The translations under genes and the position numbers were made by a program. A stretch of 64,000 nt of DNA from the NCBI GenBank assembly GCA_003184365.1, contig NKYR01000096.1, positions 100,042-164,041 of the forward strand. Reading direction: 5' to 3'. The notes beneath the pieces were generated by a model that ran no database searches, was not told the origin of the DNA, and saw nothing but the letters and a program-made list of their open reading frames with translations. This document shows positions 55,838-64,000 of the stretch, piece after piece (positions within the stretch are counted from its first letter, which is position 1; each line of letters begins with the position of its first letter). The stretch is from Evernia prunastri (taxonomy: Eukaryota; Ascomycota; Lecanoromycetes; Lecanorales; Parmeliaceae).

Positions 55838-57146
55838 TTAAATTTCTTTCCTGGCTCGGCTTTCCGACTTATTATCATATACCTCCATGATCAATCTAGC
55901 CAAATCATATACATCTTCTTTGTTCCAAGGCATTGCGTGATGATAATCGATCTCGAGTAGCCGTGTCGTGGTCTTGTCATAGAAAGCTTCTTGCATAATC
56001 CGCCCGGGAATCAGCTGAGCGTCTTTGAGGCCATGGACGTGGACCGAAGGAATGGAAATTCTGTTTTCTGCTGCGCCTGAGGCGTCGGTCTGACTATTGA
56101 TGATGACGGTATTCTGACGACTGGCTTCATCTCTGATAGCTGATAGGTGTTAGTACTGTTGCTCATATCAGCAACTTACAACTTTGATCCCTGTAGTAAA
56201 GCACATGATACATTATCTTACAGAAACATCAAGATTGACAAACTTTTCTGGGCCTCACTGGACATAGGAATTCTACTCCCCATACAAAGCACACCAAACC
56301 TCAAATTAGTTCGCTCTGGCCACCCCAGCCATTTCCTTGCCTGTTGGTCAGCCAGAAGCCCACCCGCAACTCTCGTTCCTTGACTGAATCCGAGCGCGCC
56401 AACCCATTCCTTCCCGTCCCCACCCTCGTCCATCCATGCATGGATCCGACCTATACCGTCGGCAACATAGGGACTGTATCCGCTTCCGTCATCTACGCCT
56501 GCCGTGGTTTCTTGCACGTCGGTGTTCACTGCTGGACCGGGAAGATCAGGACTGCCAGGGGAGGTCGGTTTGTTCAAGGGTTTGAACCAAACCCGCCAAA
56601 AAGAGTAGTCCTTGGATGCAGGGAGTACATCTGGACCTGGTCGCTTGGGAAAATGTTAGCGGGTCAACGCGATTGGTACGAACCGTTTCTGAGTAGTAAG
56701 CTGATTTGATGAAAATGACTACAAGGAATCTTTGACTCTATTTTTTCGCCAATGACGATAATCTGCTCCGTCATGCTGATCCATCTCACCAGCCTGTACA
56801 TATATACATTCTTCTCATTCTTCAATTCTGTTTCATGGTCTCTTTCTCGCCGGAAAATGATTGAAATTCAAAGTTTCACTCAATGCTGATCCATCTCACC
56901 AGCCTGTACATATATACATTCTTCTCATTCTTCAATTCTGTTTCATGGTCTCTTTCTTGCCGGAAAATGATTGAAATTCAAAGTTTCACTCACCTCAGTA
57001 ACAAAGGGCGCATCAAAGAAAACCAACTCAAATTGTTCTCGCAGAAAAGCCTGAATACGCGCGCATTGTATTTTGTGAATAGATGCGTTGGAGCCACCGC
57101 CGTGGAAGCAGGCGATTTTTGGCAAAGTCGGTGAAGGAGCCGGCAT
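55838..57146 (-). CDS. FSH1-type serine hydrolase (alpha/beta hydrolase)
   Basis: FSH1/DUF341 hydrolases are small serine esterases; several work in fungal polyketide clusters. Exon 1 (57146-56994) reads KIACFHGGGSNASIHKIQCARI and ends LVFFDAPFVTE. Exon 2 starts at 56643 with RPGPDVLP and continues to the nucleophile elbow WVGALGFSQGTRVAGGLL, where Ser is the nucleophile. The last exon carries the His region VHVHGLKDAQLIPGR and ends IDYHHAMPWNKEDVYDLA. The catalytic His is probably the one in VHGLKD. Intron 1 is about 350 bp because a 110-bp segment is duplicated in tandem inside it. Exon 3 starts near 56120. No inactivating change is seen. The Ser, Asp and His are placed as expected. Confidence 0.85.
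56773..56992 (+). repeat. 110-bp tandem duplication inside the FSH1 intron
   Basis: Two 110-bp units start ATGCTGATCCATCTCACC at 56773 and 56883. They appear to differ at one base (CTCGCCGG against CTTGCCGG). Only the second abuts a working 5' splice site, on the minus strand. Confidence 0.9.
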
Positions 57147-57673
57147 GATCGGTTGAAAAAGCGTTTTTTTCCAGCAAATAACTATTTACTAGATCGAACT
57201 TCTTAGGGCAAAGCTGAAAGGGGATGACTCGTCTGCCCGTTCCAAAGATGCCCGCGAAGAATTCAAAGAGTGAAAGAAGATTGTAGATTGGAGGCGCGAA
57301 GATGAAGGGGGCAGGGTATATGTAGGTGGCTTGCAGGAAAGACTACGGACTTTCGGCAAACGAGAAACTCCTTATGATCACAAAGATCGAAGCGAGCGCA
57401 ACACAGCAACGTAGCAGCTCGCGGTACCTAGGTCGAGAGTTGCATGCCCTAAAGCCGTCCTTTTTGGACGTGGCTCATATCGCTTCCACTACTATTTTGA
57501 TATTCAGACAGTCAATACCGTCCAGAACTATCCTGAGCACTGACTAGACCTGTCGACACCGAGGGCTGAGAATATTCCCCACCGTCCCCAACAATCGCTA
57601 TCATACAAAGGCCATCTTTGTTCGTCAACCTTCCCACCTGCCTCTTCATCCCCAACCCCCAACCCCAAAGACC
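57147..57673. other. Intergenic, about 0.5 kb
   Basis: Contains the FSH1 promoter. No gene recognised. Confidence 0.45.
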
Positions 57674-57967
57674 TCACCACCACCCCAAGATCCCCGACCC
57701 CAATACCATCCCTATCATCCCAAAAAACCAACGCCTCCACTTGCCACCCCCCGTCACGCTCTGACTCGCCACCCCATCCGCAAACGAGTATATCGTGGCC
57801 CCGATCATGCCCCACCCTAGCGCCTCCCAGCTCGCTGTAAAATAAGCCGCGAGCGCCGCGCAGGCTCCGCTGAGCTCCCTGGACCCGTAGACTAGTACTA
57901 ATCCATCAACTAACTTTGTCGTTGTAGTTTTGAGAGTCGGGGGGGAAGAGGGCGTTGAGGCGGACAC
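57674..57967 (-). CDS. DUF4267-like small membrane protein, 5' end unresolved
   Basis: The open frame reads KLVDGLVLVYGSRELSGACA, then an alanine-rich helix, then GWGMIGATIYSFADGVA, ending with FFGMIGMVLGSGILGWW. The YGSRELxxG turn and a later small-residue helix followed by an Asp are typical of DUF4267 integral membrane proteins. These have three to four helices and occur in secondary-metabolite clusters. The first helix should lie upstream. An ATG at 58049 (MDAIPSFSNYPRPYLAHIAL) fits in content but is in another frame, and no clear GT-AG intron links them. The gene may be broken or its intron unusual. Confidence 0.5.
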   Translation of the reverse strand: MSASTPSSPPTLKTTTTKLVDGLVLVYGSRELSGACAALAAYFTASWEALGWGMIGATIYSFADGVASQSVTGGGKWRRWFFGMIGMVLGSGILGWW

Positions 57968-58553
57968 AGAAAGGGATGGCCTAAAAGAGGAGAGCGATGT
58001 GAGCGAGATAGGGGCGCGGGTAGTTGGAGAAGGAGGGGATTGCGTCCATGATGGGATGGGGGAGGATTTGGAAGAGGAAGGGTAGGAGCGGCGCCGATTG
58101 GGGAGAGTAGAGATTTAATGATGGGACTTGCCAAGCCCCGCCTGCGGGAGTCCAAGCCCCATGATAAGGTACCTTATATTTCAGCGACCCTCAGAAGTTT
58201 TGATAGGCCAGCGGAGATTTGGCGAGGGGGAACTTCGGCTGCGGACACCGGTAACTCTACGGAGTTAGAAATTCTAAAAGTCCGCGAGTGAATGAATAAT
58301 GAATAATAACTAGTCAGCCCGAAGGCGGATCTGTTTCTCCGGACATCACATCATTATCGCTCGTGTTTCAATTATCATGAGCGCCTCTTCCGGCTAAAAT
58401 AGCAAGGGTAATACAAGCATCGAACCCTACCGTAAGGTACAACCTCTATCTGATCCTCCATACCCCGCCCTATCTATCAAAGGTGCCAAGGAGAGAAAAA
58501 GAACCAAATCATCTCTCGACGATTCCATCAACTCCCATCGTCCCGTCAACAGA

Positions 58554-58947
58554 ATGATGTCGAATTCTCGTCGCACTGTCCTCATCACAGGCTGCTCCGA
58601 CGGCGGCCTCGGTGCAGCCCTCGCGCTCTCCTTCCACCGCACCGGCCTCCACGTGTACGCAACAGCCCGGGACACGTCTAAGATGACGAATATTAAGAAA
58701 GCTGGCATTGAGACCCTCGATCTCGACGTTCTCTCCCAAACGTCAATTAATACCTGTGTTTCCAAGCTCCCCCACCTCGATATCCTTGTCAATAATGCCG
58801 GCGGTGGCCTGAACATGTCTATCTCTGATCTTCATATCTCCCAGGCTAGGAAAATGTTCGATTTGAATGTCTGGGCACCCATCGCCGTTACTCAGGCGTT
58901 CCTGCCAATGCTGCTCAAATCAAAGGGGATGGTAGTTAATAATACGT
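58554..58947 (+). pseudogene. Truncated SDR (AYR1/retinol dehydrogenase-like), 5' part only
   Basis: The frame starts RRTVLITGCSDGGLGAALAL with the Gly-rich cofactor loop. HVYATARDTSKM, LDLDVLSQTSI and LDILVNNAGGG (NNAG motif) follow, up to AFLPMLLKSKGMVVNN at about residue 130. Similarity then ends, before the catalytic Tyr-x-x-x-Lys. The next 60 bp are followed by the 3' end of an MFS gene on the opposite strand. Roughly half the normal protein is gone. It is a fragment left by rearrangement, not a full gene with an intron. Confidence 0.75.
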
Positions 58948-59007
58948 TAGTATCGTCAACGATGACCTCCCGGTCATTATTCTTATTTTGCTCCCAGACC
59001 TCCCGGC

Positions 59008-60895
59008 TCACTTGCGCACCTGCTCCACAGACTTGACATCCGATGAGACATCTATACCCTCCTCAGGTGTGCTATCGTTCTTGAGCTCCTTTTGCCGCTT
59101 GACCTCTTTGAGGTTCGTAAAGCCCATTTCCCATGCAACAAGCATGACGCTGCCGAAAACGGCAGTGCCGAGATACATGGTCCGATCAATCGCCTTGCCA
59201 TAGGCCACCAGGACGGCGGCCAGTTCAGAGGGAGTCAGGCCCGCGGCGCGGATGTTGCGGGCACCAGCCTCGATGATGACCTCGGGGCTGGGCCCGATGA
59301 GCGCCGCTCGCTGCGTCAATTCTTTGCGCAGGCTGTTGTTGAAGATGGCGTTGGCGACGACGACCCAAACAGCGGCGCCCACGTTCTGGGCGAATATGAC
59401 GATCGCGATGGCCGTGGGGATCTGTTTCAGGGGGACGAGGTTTTGGATGGCGATGTATGACTAAATGTGTAGGGAGATGTCAGATTTGGAGCACGACCCG
59501 GCAGTTGATTCGAAGCAACTTACACCTGAATTTCCCACGCCGCTACCGATGCCGTAGACGCATAAGTAGCCGAACCATTGCCCGAAGGTAGTTGTGGGGC
59601 TCAGCATTGACATGAGTCCGTAGCCAACGGTTGCGATGGCACTACCCGCTAGAATCCAGGGTAGATAGTAGCCCGTGACTTGTATCAAGCCGCCGGTGAC
59701 GAACGTAAATATGACCAGGCCCAGTGTTACCGGAAGCAAATGCACGCCGCTCATCAGAGCCGAATTATTGTTGATGGTCTGGAAATATATGGCCAGGTAA
59801 AAGTCGCCGATGAGAACGCCGCCGAGGGAAAAGAATTGCGTCAGTGATACTGATCGGACGACAGGGCTCCTAAGAAAGGCGAACGGGATCATTGCGCCGT
59901 CCCCTTCTCGGTGTTCCCAGAATAAAAAGAGCGCAAAGACAGCAGCGGCTCCGCATAGTAGGCCAATGACGACCGAGCTGTCCCAGGCATACTGGTTTCC
60001 GCCATACTCGAGGGCCAACAAAAGCATAATCGCAGCCGGGCTAACGAGGGCAAATCCGACCAGGTCTAGCGACTTGACGGCGGTGCCGAGAACGTGGCGC
60101 CAGGGAGGCTTGACAGTTGCCTCTGGCACTTTATTGAAGATGAGGCAGAGGCCAACGACAGCACCGATGGGCAGGTTGACGTAGAAGCACCATCTCCATG
60201 AGACGCGGGTTGTGAAAGCACCTCCAATGATGGGGCCGCACGCAAGACCAAGCTGGCCAATACCTATGTTGATTGCTTGAAACAACGGTCGCCGCTCTTT
60301 TGGGATGCAATTGGCGACGGTGGTAAGACAGCCAGTAAACAGACCGGAAGAACCAAGGCCGGCGATGGCGCGGCCGATAATGAACATAGGTGACGATTGA
60401 GCCGCACCGCAAATGGCCGAACCCAGCTCAAAGACGAAGAAGAAGGCGAGAAAGGTCCACTGGGGAAGATTCAGGCTCAGTCAAGCGAGCGGACCAAAGG
60501 GGCGGCAGTCGACATACCTTGAGGGAGAAATAGGTGTAGATCTTGCCACTCAGTGGCTGGAAAGCAGCGCTTGCCAGTTGATAGGCACCCGAGTACCAGC
60601 CGATGTCTATCAAGGCGTCGAATTCGGTAGTAATGGCGGGCGTTGCGGTGGAAATGATGGCCAGGTCGAGGAAAAGGAGATAGTATGCCATGGTGGCGCC
60701 CGCCAGGATCGTGGCAAGCTTGAGGCCTGTAGGATAGTCGTAACGGTGCTCGCCATCGTTGGCGGGATCTTGCCCTGAAGCATTCTCATTCTTCACGCCG
60801 CTCTCAACATCTTGTCCAGGAGGAGTATGGGAAGAGTCCGAGGTGGGGGAATCGACTACGGCCTCGACGGGGAACGCAGCCCGGTCTGGCTCCAT
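59008..60895 (-). CDS. MFS efflux pump, DHA14 drug:H+ antiporter type
   Basis: This plasma-membrane exporter of about 588 residues has 14 TM segments. Exons are 60895-60518, 60459-59524 and 59460-59008, joined in frame with introns of 58 and 63 bp. After a polar N-terminus (about 55 residues), TM1 contains MAYYLLFLDLAIISTATPAI, matching the DHA motif LDxTIVxxAxP in modified form. WYSGAYQLASAAFQPLSGK follows. GRAIAGLGSSGLFTGCLTTV and GQLGLACGPIIGGAFTTRVS (motif C, an antiporter signature) are intact. WRWCFYVNLPIGAV is also classic. The C-terminus is charged. Such pumps commonly sit in polyketide clusters and export the product. No damage is seen, unlike its neighbours. Confidence 0.93.
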
Positions 60896-62350
60896 CTTTG
60901 GGCCGGTGGGGAAGCGAAAGATTGAAGCAAGGTGGAAGAATGGTTGAAGACAGCAGGAGGAGGAGGAGGAGGAGGAGGGAAAAGATTGGGGTGGGTTTTA
61001 TAAAGAAGCTAGAAGAGGTACTTAGCCGTTGTTCAAGCGGATTAACATTGAAAGGACAGAAATGATCGCCTTATCCACTCACTCGGGTGACGGGTCTTCT
61101 CCGGCTGTCCCTATGATTGGCGCCATGGAAGCGATCGCTCCACAAGCCATGGCGATCTGTCGTATTCGTTTTGATGTGACGTCCACCTTATGCATCTCAT
61201 TCCCCGGGGTGATTCAGCTCGGGGAGGACTGTCGTCCAATCAGAGAGGATCGGATGGTTGTTGGGCCGACCGCCTCTTTGTCCGTCCGCGGCATCACCCG
61301 AACACGAAAACGAATAATTTAAATTAGGGCTGTTCCCTCTAGTAAGCCGCAGACTTATTCTATTAGCAGCCGCGACCAAGCGGAACTGTCGATTCGGGTA
61401 CTTATATTATTAGGTCTTTAGGGTAACAATAGAATGTAGTTTAAGTTAATCAATATCTGAAGGCTTAATTAGTCGCGTATCTGGGACTGATAAGATCGAT
61501 TTATTATTACTACATGAAGATACGCGATGACAACGTCTTGGCTTCACTGCACGACCAGGTCCACGTGCTCTATATACTATGGAGCAGGTCTCAAGCGCAT
61601 CTCAGCTCCCATCTCCATCCGGACGGCCAGGGTGAATTGCTACGCCGGACTTTCGGACTTGGTGACCGCGGCAAGTCCGCCCACGCAGACACTTAGACAC
61701 GATAATACGGGCGCTGCGTCAGACCAGATCGAGAGGCATAGTCGTATCTGAGAATCGAAACTCCTAACTCTTAGAACTCCTAAATTCATGTTGGATTTGA
61801 GGCCATTTGAGCCATGAGCCATATTGAGGCTATACGCCATGGCGAAATGGACCATGGTATTCCTTCCACATTATCCATATTTCTCACACTTGGCAATGTG
61901 GTGGCAACGCCTCCCAAGCCTTGGCGGTGGTGTGATTACCGCCACCATAGAAAGTTGTACTGTGAGGACAGCGTGCCAGGTAGAAATTTCGGAGTACATT
62001 TGGTGGCAACATAGACATATTGGCCATATAAGGAGAAGGATATCCTTCTCCAGAAAAGCAGTAAAAATAATCAAGTCATATCACACCATACAATTTCTAC
62101 AATTCAGTCCCGTTGCCTCGGCTAAGTTCCGCTGATCGTTATTGCAGCGCCGATGCCACGCGCCATGCGGTTCAAGACGTGCAAGCAACCACGACCCTGC
62201 TCTATCGATGTCCGCCAGATTGTCAGCGAGGCTGACAGCTATGTCCCAGTACTTGGTAAAGGCTGGGCTAGATGTAAATCTACATTACTACGGCAAGACT
62301 CTTTCTCTCTGTCTCGATTTATTTTAATTTCAGTCTGCACGTCTAAAGTC
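60896..62350. other. Intergenic / decayed region before the PKS relic
   Basis: A GGA-repeat tract (about 60954-60980) lies just upstream of the MFS start codon. The rest holds short open frames only. Base composition rises in AT near 61380-61510. Confidence 0.4.
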
Positions 62351-62352
62351 AT

Positions 62353-63896
62353 AATGACAGGCAATAAGCTACAGATCAAGCTCGACAATGACTCTCGCGA
62401 GTCCACAATCTTCATCCTCGGACTCTATGTCGTCACCTTCACAAAGGAATCAATGAAGACGCTGATACGGTTAATATCTCAAGGCCCTTTTCGAGACTGA
62501 ATCCTAGATACCATATCCGGTTTATCAATCTATTTGAATGACTTGAATTTTATAAGACCATAGGTCGCCCGCGCGGTCTCGAGTTCCAGCAAGCTCGCTG
62601 ACCTGATCTCATGGCTTCGACACGGGGCAACAGACATAACCTCCGAATCCACCCTTTCCAGCATTATCATTGAATCCTTGGTGGTGCTAATACAGCTCAC
62701 GCAGTACTGGCGCTATCTTGAGCTCCTTCATCAAGAACAGCCACCGATAGATTTATAGACTAGCGTGGTCGCAGCCTCAAACAGCGACAGCAAATTTGAA
62801 ACGCTGGACTTCTACTTTGAGCTGCTGGGAGCGCTGTCCGTTACCAGCGTCAGCACCCGTCAGGACTTTCAGAAGTACGGGGCCACGGCGGTCCGGCTAG
62901 CCATGCTTATGGGCGCTCTGGTCGACGCGCGAGAGGTCTGGGACAAGACTTCGGGCAGAGGCGGTTCAATCTCTTTCGCAATAGCATGGCTTAATTCAAA
63001 ACAGGTCAGCGAAGTGAGGCGAATTATCGACGCCCGTTCTCCTGATGCCTATATCGCTGTTCTCTACGACGAGGCGCGAGCGACGGTGACGATATTCGAG
63101 TCCACGGCTCCCCTTCTAGTGAAGCAGCTTCGCGCTGCTGGTGCCATTGTAGCTGAGATTGATACCAAGGGTCGTATTCATAGCCCTGACGCCGATCGGA
63201 AGATCGACACCGATGCCCTTGTCCAATTTTGCAGCTCCATGCCTGATCTGCAGTACGCCGCCACTGCAAATCTCGCTTTGCCTACCTACGACAACCGCGG
63301 CAACGGGGATCTCGTATCCTTCAAGCACCAAGAGAGCATGACCGAGATGATTCTACGTTCCATTCTAGTCGACCAGTGTAACTGATACGGAACCTTTTCT
63401 GCTGTAGCCACCAAGGCGAAAAGACCCTTTGTCGTGACTTCTGGCATGGAGCGCTGTGTGCCACCGACTCTGATACGGGATCTGAACACTCGACAAGTGC
63501 ACTTTGCAGATCTGGCCTTAGAAAAGAAGACGGGTGTGGATGTGAATATATCGCAGCTCCCCGCTAGCGTGCTGAACACGCAGCCTGCGCCCGCAGAAGC
63601 TATAGCAGGATCTGAATATGATCTCTCTTTCAATATCGCTGTTGCACTTGAGAGCGATAAATACAGCGTTGCTGTCGTTGGTATATCCGTCAAGACCGTC
63701 GGCGTCGATGACCTGGCCGAGTATGCCGAAATGCTCAGAAGTGAACAGTTTCAGCACGTGTCTATCTAGGGATCGCTTAATGCACGATATGTTATTCCGC
63801 GAAGCACCAGATAGCGACCCTAAGCGTCAGTATTATGAGTGCTTCGTTCGCGACTCGGATGCTTCTAACCACAAATTCTTCAAGCGCAGCCCGCGA
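62353..63896 (+). pseudogene. Non-reducing polyketide synthase, SAT plus start of KS, truncated by the telomere
   Basis: The starter-unit acyltransferase (SAT) domain and the first part of the ketosynthase (KS) are readable. Near 62650-62760 the frame gives YWRYLELLHQEQPPIDL. Then come SVVAASNSDSKFETL, STRQDFQKYGATAVRLAML and IAVLYDEARATV. The linker to the KS and a KS start SVAVVGISVKTVG lie at about 63670. The last coding bases read DPKRQYYECFVRD and HKFFKRSPR, a conserved NR-PKS KS segment, and are followed directly by telomere repeats. In-frame stops occur at 62498, 62756, 63383 and 63767, the last with a frame change. The stop at 63383 could be a Trp codon changed by G to A. The whole catalytic remainder is absent. 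Confidence 0.85.
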
Positions 63897-64000
63897 GGGT
63901 TAGGGTTAGGGTTAGGGTTAGGGTTAGGGTTAGGGTTAGGGTTAGGGTTAGGGTTAGGGTTAGGGTTAGGGGTAGGGTTAGGGTTAGGGTTAGGGTTAGG
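63897..64000 (+). repeat. Telomere repeat array (TTAGGG)n
   Basis: About 17 units of TTAGGG run to the end of the window, with the G-rich strand pointing outward as at a true right chromosome end. One variant unit (TTAGGGG then TAGGG) occurs near 63965-63975. There is no subtelomeric repeat between it and the PKS. Confidence 0.97.

Overview
The window is the right-hand end of a filamentous ascomycete chromosome. The + strand finishes in about 17 units of TTAGGG at 63897-64000. Genes carry short introns (about 45-100 bp), the repeats show C-to-T/G-to-A decay typical of RIP, and the families present (HET, DUF6594, DUF6536, NACHT-ankyrin, GH71, TauD, UstYa-like, SAT-type PKS) are those of Pezizomycotina, most likely Dothideomycetes. 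The class is my inference from protein style and was not checked by a search.

Layout. (1) 1-24.2 kb is gene-rich. It holds a TauD-type dioxygenase divergent from an MFS transporter, a 2EXR/F-box-like protein, the core pair rpn11 (proteasome deubiquitinase) and rpd3 (histone deacetylase) sharing a 339-bp bidirectional promoter, a DUF6536 membrane protein, a HET protein, an SDR, a STAND-like/ankyrin-like protein, a DUF6594 membrane protein and a Cys-rich single-pass membrane protein. (2) 24.2-32.7 kb is gene-poor. From about 26.7 kb it becomes an AT-rich, RIP-degraded transposon block with two diverged direct copies of one element and three copies of a compact repeat with Pol III-like A and B boxes. 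(3) 32.7-43.8 kb has a FAD monooxygenase, a secreted RlpA/expansin-like protein, a phosphatidylserine decarboxylase, a 132-bp solo LTR, a dead NACHT-ankyrin gene and a GH71 alpha-1,3-glucanase. (4) 43.8-54.2 kb is almost gene-free and holds a second copy of the solo LTR, small tandem repeats and a long hairpin. (5) 54.2-64 kb holds a UstYa-like gene split by an in-frame stop, an FSH1-type serine hydrolase, a DUF4267-like membrane protein, a truncated SDR, an intact DHA14-type MFS efflux pump and a non-reducing PKS pseudogene.

The most notable structure is at the end. Telomere repeats begin directly inside the ketosynthase region of a SAT-KS polyketide synthase whose remaining part is already broken by stops. 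Together with the neighbouring hydrolase, SDR, UstYa-like gene and efflux pump, this looks like the remnant of a secondary-metabolite cluster that lost its distal half by chromosome breakage and telomere healing. Genes for non-self recognition (HET, STAND-like, NACHT-ankyrin relic) are scattered through the accessory parts. Exon boundaries given here were read by eye from splice signals and reading-frame continuity.
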